Shown here: positions 12,906 to 25,000 of the stretch, one piece after another
How positions within the stretch are numbered: the stretch's first letter is position 1
Layout: each line of letters begins with the position of its first letter
NCBI RefSeq assembly: GCF_014839835.1
Contig: NC_071634.1
Location: 8,394,453 to 8,458,452 of the forward strand
From: Dryobates pubescens
Taxonomy: Eukaryota; Chordata; Aves; Piciformes; Picidae
Length of the DNA: 64,000 bases
Direction of reading: 5' to 3'
The notes under the pieces: generated by a model
Databases searched by the model: none
Told to the model about the DNA's origin: nothing
What the model saw: only the letters and a program-made list of their open reading frames with translations
Made by a program: the position numbers and the translations under genes

Positions 12906-13152
12906 CAATTTTGCAGTTTAGGCTGGATGTTAGGAAGAAATTCTTCCCAGAAAGAGAGATTGGCCATTGGAATGTGCTGCCCGGGGAGGTGGTGGAGTCA
13001 CCATCACTGGAGGTGTTTAGGAAGAGACTGCATGAGACAGTTAGTGGCATGGTTGAGTTGATTAGGTGGTGTAGGATGATAGGTTGGACTTGATGGTCTT
13101 GAAGGTCTTTTCCAAGCTGGTTAATTCTGTGATTCTGTAATTCTGTGACTTT
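12906..13152 (+). mobile_element. CR1 LINE 3' fragment
   Basis: From TTTAGGCTGGATGTTAGG to the TTCTGTGATTCTGTAATTC tail. Subfamily differs from its left neighbour (TTGATTAGGTGGTGTAGG block), so these are two insertions, not one duplicated copy. Confidence 0.92.
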
Positions 13153-13390
13153 GCATAGCCAGCAGAATAAGCATGCACAAGAGCAATACAACCCCCCAGG
13201 CCCTTGAAAGAGGTGAGCTGGGCTGGAAACCTCACAGCTTCAGTGCTGCAACTTCTATCTCCTGCAAAAAGCCAACTCAGAATCTCTGCATCACTTTAGT
13301 TCAAATCTGAGTGACACTGAAGGAATCTAACATTGGTGTTTTGCAATGGAGTTGTGTTAAACATGTTGTTCTCTCCATAAAAGCAAATAT

Positions 13391-13914
13391 GGGCTAGGAG
13401 TACGGGGTTCAGTTTTGGGGCCCTCACTACAAGAGAGACTTTAAAATGCTGGAGCAAGTCCAGAGAAGGGCAATGAAGCTGGTGAAGGGTCTGGAGAACA
13501 GGGCTGGTGAGGAGCAGCTGAGGGAACTGGGGTTGTTTACTCCAGAGAAGAGGAGCCTGAGATCAGACCTCATTGCTCTCTACAACTGCCTGAAAGGAGG
13601 TTGGAGTGAGGCGGGGGTTGGTCTTTTCTCCCTAGTAACAAGTGTAGGAGGAGAGGGAACAGCCTCAAGCTGCCCCAGGGCAGGTTTAGGTTGGACATTA
13701 GAATGAACTTCTTCCCTGAAAGGCTTCTCAAAAGACTGGAACAGGCTGCCCTGTTCTGGTTGAATACCTATCCCTGGAGGTGTTGAAAAGAGACAGAGAT
13801 GTGGTGCTGAGGGCCATGGCTTAGCACCAGGCTTGGCAGAGTTAGAGAATGGTTGGACTCAATGATCTTAAAGGGCTTTTCCAACCAAAAGCATGCTATG
13901 ACTCCACTCTGTGA
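13391..13914 (+). mobile_element. CR1 LINE fragment, ~520 bp
   Basis: Starts in the RT C-terminal region (TACGGGGTTCAGTTTTGGGG), with [20 protein letters not shown] readable on the + strand, and ends at CATGCTATGACTCC. Confidence 0.93.
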
Positions 13915-15194
13915 TAAGAACCTCTGTTGATTCCCACTAGCAAGTCAGCAGTGCCTCAGAGGAGTGTAATGCCACCAGAGGCAATGTGTTGCTGTGTCAT
14001 GCTGCTTCTCTTCTATACAAACTGGGTCTTGATGACCTGTGAAAGGTCTTTCTAGAATGCTGCTAAAGATAAAGCAAATTTCCTGCTTCAAATGCAAGGG
14101 GCAAGGAAGCTTTTCCTTGCTGAGAACCACATGCCTGACAACCAGCTTTGGCAGAGCACACAGCAACACATTCCTTTGTGTTATTATGACAGCACACAAA
14201 ATAAGTTGGCAGTGGGTCACAGTTCTCTATTTCCTTGGGGCTGATGTGGTAGATAAAACAGGAGAGAAGCAGTTTGGAGTCTTACAGAGAGGTCCCATCA
14301 TAACTTAGCATCCTGACACTAAAATATCAGCCTCTTAGAGGTAAGTCTGACACATTAATTAATAGGAATTGGTAACAGGAGTTTGAAAACCACTGCTGTT
14401 GATGCTGCTTCTATACTCCTGTTTGAATGACAGTTTCTGTGCATGGATGCTCCAGCTGACAGACAAAGCCCTAGTCATCATAGTTCGATATTTTAAGCCC
14501 TATGGAAAAAAAGAAATGCATTATTAATATCTACAAGAACTTTCCACTTGTAGCTCTGGAGAACATTTTCCTGCTCTCCCCCCCCTGAAACAAGGGAACA
14601 AAAGGAGGAAGGATTCTTTTCCAAGGAGCACACCTGCCTACCACTACTGCACTGCCTGAATTGTCTCGTCCTCTCTTGTCTCACACTGACTGCAGCAGGG
14701 TAAGGCACTGCTGTGGAGTGCAAAGTCCATGCAAGAGCCGTGGCCCATTTTGGAAGCACTGAAATAGCTCAAAACACAGCTTGCAGGACAGGCAGGCGTT
14801 CTGCAGGCTCTCTGCCAAAACTCTCAGTGGAGGCCAGTTTGAGTGGTTCAATCCAGTCTGTGATTTGCTTAATGAAAGACACTTCTCCAGAAGAGTTTGG
14901 CAGATGCAATCAGTTCAATTGCCAGGCAGTATTCATGTGATTACAAATGTTACTGATCACATTAGATACTTAATAAATCTCTCCAAAAAAGATCATAGCT
15001 GCTGTGTGGCTCTGAAGGAATTAGAATGGTGATACAGATTGCTGTGTTTGCTGTGCACTGGACTGTGGATACCAACTGGGAACAAAGACCCTCCCTGGCC
15101 TGCCAAGCAGGCAGTGACAACTATTAATTTCTGTATAAAGCCACGACTGCTTGTTTGTAAATGTTTCACTATGCATCACTGCAAAGAATCATCA
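13915..15194. other. Intergenic, nothing recognised
   Basis: Unique sequence downstream of NICOL1 copy A; no NAT8L-like coding, the gene expected next in the mammalian order, was found. Confidence 0.5.
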
Positions 15195-15628
15195 GAGAAT
15201 CACAGAATGGGTTGGGCTGGAAGGGACCTTCAAGATCACCCAGTTCCAGCCCCCTGCCATTGGCAGGGACACCACCAGCTTGCTCAAGGTCCCACTCAAC
15301 CAGCCTTTGAACGCTGCCAGGCTTGGAGCCCCCAGGGTTTCTCTGGGCAACCTGTTCCAGTGTCTCACCACCCTCACGGGGAAGAATTTCTGCCTCATGT
15401 CTCCTCTCAATCCAGCTGCTTCCAGTTTGAAGCCATTATCCCTTGTCCTGTCACTCCATGCCTTTGTCAAAAAGTTCCTCTCTGACTCTCCTGTAGCCCC
15501 CTTCAAATCCTGGAAGATTGCTCTAAGGTCTCCCTGGAGCCTTCCCTTCTCCAGGCTGAACAACCCCAGCTCTCTCAGCCTGCCCCCACAGCAGAGGTGC
15601 TCCAGCCCTCGGATCATCTTTGTAGTAG
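15195..15628 (-). mobile_element. CR1 LINE 3' fragment
   Basis: Terminus AATCACAGAATGGGTTGGGC. The opposite strand has an open 141-codon piece of ORF2. Its far end lies about 340 bases from the NICOL1 copy A poly(A) signal. Confidence 0.93.
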
Positions 15629-15967
15629 CTTCCTTTTCCTGTTAGGGATACAGTCTGCCACGAAGCTATTAAAGAACTCAGCTCTACTGACCTTCACAGA
15701 TCTCTGGCAACCCACATGTGCTGAGGAGTTGGCCTGAGAGTCCAAGAACAACTTTTGGCTTAAAGTACCAGAAAAGTAAGATTCTATCCTTGCATAAAGC
15801 CCACGAGTGAGACTTTGGTTTCTTCTGTTGACATCTCAGCAGATGCAACACGGCCTACAGCGATGATCAAAGGCATCAAAGCAGAAGTGAAATCTGAGTT
15901 GTACCTGCTTGGATGAAAAAAGAAAAAAAAAGTGGAGCACAACTGGCACTTTTGTATCTCCCTGTAA

Positions 15968-15973
15968 TTTATT
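15968..15973 (-). terminator. Poly(A) signal of NICOL1 copy A
   Basis: AATAAA on the - strand, 55 bases after the stop codon. Confidence 0.75.
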
Positions 15974-16027
15974 GGACAGCATTTTGAGACTGGAGAAGTG
16001 TCCACTGGCCAGATCCCAGCGCTGGTT

Positions 16028-16093
16028 TCAGTGCACCGCAGGGAAGCAATCGCACAGGGCTCTCTTTTCTGCTCTCAGGAGGAGGGTGTCTGT
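16028..16093 (-). CDS. NICOL1: NICOL1 copy A exon 4 (C-terminal exon)
   Basis: Acceptor CTCTTTGCAG is followed by 21 codons, [20 protein letters not shown] then His, and a TGA stop at 16028-16030. The human counterpart ends TETLLLQAERRALCACWPAG then His, so the match runs to the last residue. Confidence 0.93.
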   Translation of the reverse strand, partial: TDTLLLRAEKRALCDCFPAVH

Positions 16094-19000
16094 CTGCAAA
16101 GAGAAGCAGAAAAGAGACCAAAAATAACAAACCTGAAATCAAAGAAATTAATCTATCACTTCAAAAGCATGTACAGCTGATTAGACCTAATCCCTCCACA
16201 CAGCTGTAGCCAGGCTGCTTTGCTGAGTGAAAAAAAGAAGAAGAAATCACAGTTATTAGTGTTGGTTTTCATCCAGGAGAAGTGATGAAATAAGTCCCTT
16301 CAGAAGGGAGAGGCATAGGGAGTATTTTTATAGCTTGCATGTTTTCATTTTCCCTGTTAACTTCCAGGGGGTAGGCTGTCAGAATTAGTGAAGTGTCTTT
16401 TAAAAAGGCTGAGAAAAATTCCACCTTCGACTGCCTTGCTCTTCGTTCCCTCACAGCGACTGAGAGCTCCTGCTGACGATGTCTTCGGTGCTGTGTCATT
16501 TAGTTGCACCACAGAGCAAGTGCTGAGGAGCCACTGGTGCTCCCAGTTACACTGATGCTTCACAGTCATAGCTTCATAGAATGGTTTGGGTCAGAAGGGA
16601 CCTTCAAGATCCTCTAGTTACAACCCCCTGCCATGGGCAAGGACACCTTCCACTAGACCAGCATGCTCAAAGCCTCTTCCAGCCTGGCCTTGAACACCTC
16701 CAGGGAGGGGGCATCCATGACCTCCCTGGGCAACCTGTTCCAGTGTCTCACCACCCTCACTGGAAAGAATTTCTTCCTAACCCCCAGCCTAAATCTGCCC
16801 TCTTCCAGCTTCAATCCATTCCTGCTCATCCTGTCACTACAAGCCCTTGTCAAAGGTCCCTCCCCAGCTCTCTTCCAGCCCTCTTCAGGTACTGGAAGGC
16901 TGCTCGCAGCTCTCCCTGGAGCCTTCTCCTCTCCAGGCTGAACAGCCCCAACTCTCTCAGCCTGTCCCCATAGGGGAGGTTCTCCAGCCCTCTGATCATC
17001 TTCATGACCTCCTCTGGGCCTGCTCTAGTAGCTCCATGTCCCTTATGCTGGGGGCACCAAAACTGGATGCAGTGCTGCAGATGGGGTCTCAGCAGAGAAG
17101 AGCAGAGGGGCAGAATCCCCTCCCTGTCCTGCTGCTCTCATTGCTTTGGATGCAGCCCAGCACATGGTTGCCTTCTGGGCTGCCAGTGACCACTGCTGGC
17201 TCATGAGGAGTTTGTCATCAACTGACACCCCCGATTCCTTTGCCTCAAGGCTGCTCTCAAGCCACTGCTCACCCAGTCTGGATTGTGCTTGGGATTGCCC
17301 TGCCCCAGGCATAGGACCTGAAAGTGGAGAAATTCCTTGGTTGTTTTTGATGAGATGGTTTTCTTTCTGTTAGAATTTCTGTCTGTTAGAAAACTCTCCC
17401 AACAGCTAAGAGATTAGCTTCTAGACACAAATAATGGTGAGGCCTTGAGTGAAAGAAGATAAAGACTTCAAAGGTCCCAAGATAAAGATTCATACACTAA
17501 GAAGCTGACATCAATCCCCTTCTCAGACCTTGCACTTGGTCTTGCTGAACTTCATGAGGCTGGCTTGGGCCCACCTTTCAAGCCTGTCCAAGCCCCTCTC
17601 CATTGTGTCAACTGGACTAAGCTTGGTGTCATCTGCAAACTTGCTGAGGGCACCTCAATCCCACTGTCCATGTTGCTGACAGATGTTAAACAGCACTGGT
17701 CCCAGTACCAACTGCTGAGGGACACAACCAACCTCTGAGGGACTCTTTAGAGTAACTCTGGCCTGACTCCAGCTGTCTTGAATCCAACAAGTCTAACCTT
17801 GTTGTCTGAAACTCAGAAGCTTTCAGGCTAGTTCTAGACTTAAGCTTGTGGCTCCTCTTTCAACATGATTTAATTTACTGATAGATGCCTTATTATCATC
17901 TCCACTTGGAGCCATGCCTCCAGAACTCCACCACAACCTGCAAATCCATCCCCCAGATGCACATCATTCAAAGTGACTTGGCTTTTTGGAGTGCTTTAGT
18001 GGAAAAGCATTTCCAAGTTACTGTGTTGGGTTCTTTCCCTCTGTATCCAGGGCAGGGGGTGTGAGGGGTGGAAAATATCTTCAGTATCATTTATTGCATT
18101 GTGATCAAACAACCTAAACATTTTGTGGGTCTTGTGGCTCACTTTTTGAGAAGCAAAGGCTGACTTTGTTTAAATGGCACCATCCTGTCAGAAGCTTCAG
18201 AACAAAGCTGTTGGTGCAAGCAGCTCATATTAGCAAGTGCAGCAGTGGCTGAAGAGAAACTTCTTCCTGAGCACATCTTGTGGTTTTCACCCTGTGGTCC
18301 CTGTGGTAAACTGACTTTGAAGAGGTTTTTAAGGAGGGGGAAAAACTGTTTCCAAGCTTTATTTCTGTGTGAATAAGTTTCCCATCTGCGCTGGAGGGAA
18401 AAATGAAACCCCAAACATTAAAGCTTGCAAACCACTTGTTAACAAATTATCTCCAAGTCTCTGAAACAATAAGGTCTTCAGCCTGCTGGTGTTGCTCTGA
18501 CATGACACCTCCTGACAAATTAGAAACAGCAAAGGACTAATTAACAAAAGGCACAGTTTCCAAGGGGGTAGCTGGGCACATCCACATGGGGACCAGCTCC
18601 ACCAACTCTGCCTTGCTTGGCCAGCAGTACTTCTGTCCCCCAGCAATTCCCACTCTAACTCATTTCTTGTTCTCAGAAGCAAGCCTTTGCAGGGAGAGGC
18701 TGTTTGAGAGCTGCTTTTCCTTCCCTTCACAGCCCTCTATCCTTTTCATCTCCCAGCTTTTGACATCCACCTTTGCATTAAAGAGGACTTGTTCACCTCC
18801 CTTGTCTGCTCTCACTTATCGGCTTAGAGCAATGGCAGGGGTTATTAAACACTGCTCTTTGCTCCTGGAATGAAATCTTGGATGAGTGAATGCTCTCATT
18901 GTTGGGAGCCCAGCAGAAGTCACAGAATCATCTTAACATCAGACTGGCTTATTGGATTTCAAACAAGCTGTCACTGGTACCACAACCCCTGCCTAGACAT

Positions 19001-22000
19001 CACTCATGACTATTTACAGGCAGGAAGAGCAGCTCTGGGAGCACTGAGTTGCAAACTGAAAGACTGTGACAGAGCAACATCAATTGCACAAATTAATTGT
19101 GGTTCTGTTGGCTTAGGCAGTCCCTGATAGGAACAGTCCTGCATAGGGCTTGCCCTTGTAACAACAACTTCCAAGACTCAGGAGCTGTTGAATGAAGGTA
19201 TTTGTGTGTAAGACTTGAGAAAGTGGAGTTGATCAGTGTGAGCTAAGCACCAGTGGTTGGGTAAAGCTATAGAGACTCTGTCTTTCAGAGCACAGAAGGC
19301 CACAGTGTGCCATTTGTAGGGCCCTGGCCACTGCATTTCACTTCAGTATCTGCATCATTCAATAATTTGCATTGAACCAAAGCATCTCATCCAGAAAGGG
19401 CTTTGGGGTCTCAACCCGAAGGCAGGAAAAGCTGGACAAGGATGGACCCTGTGTCAGTTGTCAAAGGGTGCTGATGTTCCAGGTAACTGGTTGTGTGTGG
19501 TTTGGTGATGCACTGCTCCTCTGCCCTTTGCTCTGCAATGCTGAGAGATGTCTGAATTACTTGCCTGGGCATCCCCAGCCTGCCCAGGTCCTCACAGGAA
19601 CAGCAGCTCACTTGCAGTGCTCTGGGTCCAGCTTCTCCACCTGTCTCCTGGCTCTGCTCTCTGGTGGGCTGTGTTCTCACTCCACTCTCCAAACAGAATA
19701 GCTGACAGGGATACATCTGAACAGTTCTGCCAGTGGGATTAAGAAGTTCTGCTGCCTCTGTTGCATTCACAACACTCTTCCCAGTGCAGCCCAGTAGCTG
19801 AGCACCTCCTTGAACCTTCCATGAAAGCCTGGTGACAGTGTAAGAGCCACCACAGCTGTAATCACACGTGGTCTTGTCATGCCATTTGTAGGCACAAAAG
19901 CTTCAGCTGAACCTGATGCATGCAGGTGAAATCTCACTGTGCACCAGCACAGCCCAGCAAAGCTGCTGGAGGTAAAGCTCCTCTGCTCCCACTCTGACAC
20001 TTCAGTTACTGAGTATGGGAAAGTTCTGCAATGCAACCCAGAGCTCTGCCCTAATCAGTTTGCTATTGATAGCTCACAAGAAAGCTAAAGTCACTCCAGC
20101 ATTATCGTGTGGGGCCCTGCATGATTGCCCAAGGTCAGAAGGAACCAAAGACAAAGCAACATAATTGCCCTCTGAGGCACAGAATTGATTCAGGGCTCTT
20201 TGGTTGACCCTGCTATGAAAGACAATTTGAGCAGAGTGTGCCTTCAGAGGAACAAGAAGCCCTCCTCACCTAGCAGCAGAGACAGCACTGGCCTCAGGCG
20301 CTGAGTGGGCCCCTGGAGGAAGTGGGAGATGTGGCTGTGAGCTGGTTTCAGTCCCCATCAGTTGTTTTACTGCCATGCTGCCAGCATTCATGGTGCTGTT
20401 AGGGAAGGAGAGGAAGACCAAGACATACCTGAGAGCTGCTTTATTAGATGTGAGGGACCTCCTGCCCCTTGCAAACTTCAGCCAGCACAGGAACCACTGG
20501 AGCAAGTCCTACCCCAGTCAGAGTCCCTGTGTATTTATGAACCCACACAAGTGTGCCTTGCTAACATCAGGGCATCTAACCCTCATTTTTTTGTCCAGTG
20601 GGACCTCTGTAGCACAAGACCAGCATGTGCAGCTGCAAAATGCCCTGTGTGCTGTCATAGCTGCCCCAGCAGATGTGCTTCCCCCTTTCTCACAGAGTAT
20701 TGACCCATGAGGAGGGAATGAATATATGTGCTTGCCTTTCCTCTCTGCCAGCCCTGCCTGCCACCTTCTTGCTCTCCAGCTCTCTTCTTGCTCCTGCCCA
20801 CTCAACACTCAGCCCACAGCTCAGAAGCAATGCTGTCAGATAAAGAGTAAATCATCTTTCTTGTTCTCCTCTCCCTTCATACATCTCCTTTCCCTCTCAA
20901 TTTGATGCAGAGACTGTCTGGGGTAATTCTTCAGCCTGTTATGCAAGGAGTCAGGCTAGATTATCTCAAATGAACCCCTCCAGCCTGTGAGAAATAATCT
21001 GTGCTGGGCACAATCCTATTTGCTGCCCTGGCAGTGAGTCAGCAGAGGTGTCACGCCTGCAGCAGGCAGGCAGGCAGCGATGAGGGCTGGGTGCAAGCCC
21101 TCCGGAGCAGCACATACCCGAGCGTCTAGGCTGTAGGCTGTCTTCTTCAAGTCCTGCAACGCCCTCTGCATGAACTCGAACGCGTGGCAGTCAACGCAGG
21201 GGCGACCTGCAAAACAGCACAGAGGAAGGCATCACTGTCACGGGATGAAATGTGGAAGGGGAATACTCACAGAACTCCTAATGCCAGGAGGAAGCTCATT
21301 TATTTCCCGGAGTTTGGGCTGCCTGTGCACAGGGATGCAGCTATCCTTGTGTAGGTGTGTGAGGGTCAGCAAAGACACAAAAGGTGTTCAAGACTAGGCT
21401 GGGCAAGGCTTTGAGCAACCTGGTCTAGTGGAACTAGGTGATCTTTAAGGTCCCTTCCAACCCAAACTGTTCTAGAATTCTACAATCCTACGATGTTGCT
21501 GTGTGTACTCTTCTAAACATAGGCCAGGCTTGATTCTGCCGGCTGCTGGGTGCCCTCAGCCCCCAGCCCCTCCCCTCAGAGCTGCAATCCTGCCCCCTCC
21601 TCAGACACATGCTCATTCACACCCAAACCAGCAGTTTGCAGTGATTCAGGAATCAGACAGGCAGGTCTGTTTTCACAGGAGCTCTTACAGAGCAGCTTGG
21701 CAGGGGACAGTGCCAGCTCTGTCTTTGCTTCCTTTCACCTGCTGCTGTATTTTTCCTCTGCCAGGAATGCAAAGCATCCCACTGGCTCTGCAGCTGGTGC
21801 CAGTGTGTGTGCACAGCGAGGCAGGGCAGGGAAAAGGCAGAGGAGAGGAGAGGACTTGACAACCACTAAAATGGCTCACTGCTGGACCTGGGCAGTGCTG
21901 CTCTGCCAGGAGTCACCCTGCACTGATCTCAGCCCCTTTCACTCAGTCACAGAGTCAGTGAAGGGTGGGGTTTCAGAAGAAGAAAGGTCAGTATTGGAGG

Positions 22001-25000
22001 AACTGCAGGAGGAATGGGGAGAGAGGACAATTCACACTGATCACAGACCCCCCCATGCTGAGGAGGGTGCTGAAATCCTTGTCCACAGGCAGCCACCTGA
22101 GAAAGCAAGGAGGGTGCAAAGGTCCTGCCAAGACAGCTGGGGAGCTGCTCAGAGCCAGGGACCTCCTGTGCAGCACTGGAGCACCCTGTGGCTGGCACCC
22201 TGCTGCCAACAGGGACTTCTGACTTGGGCCTGATGGAAGGGAGCAGCCACAATGCTTCTTGGTCCCCAGCAAATTTGTTGGGGGCTTTGACCTAAAGGAG
22301 GTATTTCCCCCCACCCATGCTCCTTCATCTCCCTTCCCACAAAGCAGGCATCTCAGGGAGACCCAGGGATCAAGCCAGGGCTTTTATTCCAGGGATGTGG
22401 GAGATGGGAACAGGTTGTCCAGGGAGCCTATGGCAGTGGTTGCAGCCACTAGCAGATACTTAAGGAAGATCTAAGAATAAGCCTCTAGCAATGTCCTTCT
22501 AGGCTACCAAGATACTGAAGCATGTCCTGGGTCTGGCTGCTGTTTCCATGTCTGACAAGCCCTCCATTAATTTGGCTCACATGGATTTGCCCCATTGCTT
22601 CCTGAATCCACATAAACTTCCAGTTTCTACAGCATCCTGTGGCCATAAGGTCCACAACTCAGCTTTCAGGGAGTGAACAAAGTACCATCCCTGTCTGCTC
22701 TGCAGTTAACATCTGCTGCTTTCATTTCCTGCCTCTCATTTTTGCAGTGGAAGGGACAGTTATTAAATATTCACCATCTTGGTCCCACTTATCACTTTGC
22801 TACTCTCCATCACTCCCTGCAGGCAGATGGTAAGATGGCCTACCTAGCTGGGCTTCCTCTCTCATGCTCCACAGTGTTCTCAGTAGGATGCTCATGGACA
22901 TTTCCCCAGTTTAATGATATCTAAGGGTCTGTTTTCAAAGGTTTGAACCAAATCTAAAGGTGCTCTTGCCAACAGGAGCAATCCCACCCTGCCCTCTGTC
23001 CTTGGCTTTGTGCTCCCACAGCTTCCCTTGTGTTGCCACACCTTCCCTAGCTCACAGGAGTGACCATGAAGTTGCTTAGTCAGCTGGATCACTGGTTTTT
23101 ATCAGTTTTCCCTCCAGATCAGATGCTGGATGCTCAAGTTCTGCAGCTACAAAGAAGAAATAGGGCAAGAAGAGGAGGACAGGTTCTGGGGAGGAGAAGG
23201 GCAGAGGCAGCAGCAGGCTTACAGCAGCTTAAAGCAATCGTGAAACCAAACCTTAAGTCACATCTTAGCAAAGTACAGCAGAGTGCTATTAATGCCTTGC
23301 TGACAGCTGGGAACAGACTATCATTCATAGGGAGACTTAACAGGTTTGTGGATTAACATAATGAGAATTATCAGGAGTCAGCTATAATTCTTTAAATGGG
23401 TCCTGTCAGCACAGAGACTGACTGCCTGTGTCTTTGTGTGTGTGGAGAAGTGGGGGAGGAGAGATTAAAATATGCTCCTTGGCTTCTTGGTGAAAAGCTG
23501 GAACTGAAAGCACTGTGGAAGTCTAATTTATGTTCCACCACATGCACAGGGTGTTTGCTCTTTGTGTTTCATGCACCTTGGCTGGTGGCAACAGACTGAC
23601 CAGCTTCTGTTCTTCAGCTTCCAGATTTCAGCTTCCACAGTGGGTGATCCAGGCTGTAAATGCAATGGGGAGCTGAGGAAATGATTTGATTTGTTTTGGT
23701 GGTTTGGGGTTGTGTTTTTTTTTTTAAGTTGATTGCACTGAATTTAAATAATCTGCAAACATTGGTAACATCACTTCAGACCTGAACAGTCTTTTTTTGT
23801 GCAGGCAAAGGGCTGTGTGTGAAGTACAAGGACATGATTAATGCCTGCTAATCAGCATTATTCATAAAAAGCTGGGCCTGGCTCCCTGGCTGGCAGAAAG
23901 TTTGCCAAGAGGAGAGCTGCTGATGGTACACCAAGCCAGATACTGCTGCCACATGCAGGGCAAGGTCTCTCTGCCAGGTTAGGAAGAACTCTGACTCACT
24001 CTCATACATTTCTCCTGTGCCTCCTGCACCTCCCACACTTGCACAAGAGCACTGCTGCCCCTCTCCTGCTTACAGTGCTGCAGGAGGGACACTTTCCTCC
24101 CACCAAGAGGGAGAAAGAAGCTGTAGTGCTGTGTGCTCCATGAGGGATTGTTCCTGCTACGGGCATGTTCCCAGCCCCATGTCACACACCTAGGAACAAA
24201 GCAAAGCATGGAGCACCACATTGATCAGCCCTGTAGAAGGTCCATGTACATCATATACCCCTGTCAGCAATATGTGCCAGAGTTTGGTTGGAAAAGCCCT
24301 TTCAGTCCAGCCATTCTCTGCCTCCACCATGGCTGGTGCTAACCCATAGCCCTCAGCACCACATCTCTGTGGTGTGCAGCACTTTCCCAACAAGTGAAGC
24401 ATCCTGAGTTCCTTCTTGCCTCAAAACTCTGCCCCTGCAGCAGCACAAAACAATTAACAACTCAAAAATCATCTTCCTCTAGGCCTGGCCTCAGACATAA
24501 ATACTGGAGGCACTGCTACCAGTCTCCCTTACTCAGGACAGAGCAGCATGTCTCTGCAGCAAGCCTGGCCACAGAACCACTCTGACCTGCCCTTTATTCC
24601 TTCCTCACTCTCACAAGCAGGAGTAAGACAAGAGAAGGAATCTTCCTCAAGGGCTCTTCAGGAAACTCAGCTTGGCCAGAGGATATCAAAAAGTTAACTC
24701 CTGAGACTGGGGTCAGAGAGCCTGGCCAAGAGATTTGTTCTGCAGATGAAAGAGGAGTTTCCACAACAGAAGCAGAAGGAACCAGCGTGTACTTTTTGCC
24801 CCCCCAAACATGTTGACTTGCCTCTGCTCACAGAGACACAGAAAGGTCATGGGTAATTAATATTTCAAGCATGCTTTTCTCCTTAAAGAGACAAAATGAA
24901 CCATTTGTCACAAAACTTAATTCATGCTTAGAAAACAAACAGATAAAACAGAGATGAGGGCTGGCTGAGAACAGACCCAAACATAGCACCAGCAAAGAAA

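Noticed and set aside
13915-16027. NAT8L, expected beyond NICOL1 from the mammalian gene order
   Set aside because: No acetyltransferase coding was found on either strand; it presumably lies outside the window.
21550-22233. A 228-codon + strand ORF inside NICOL1 copy A intron 2
   Set aside because: Composition is Ser/Pro/Gln-rich without a recognisable domain, start context or neighbouring exons; likely chance in GC-richer intron sequence.
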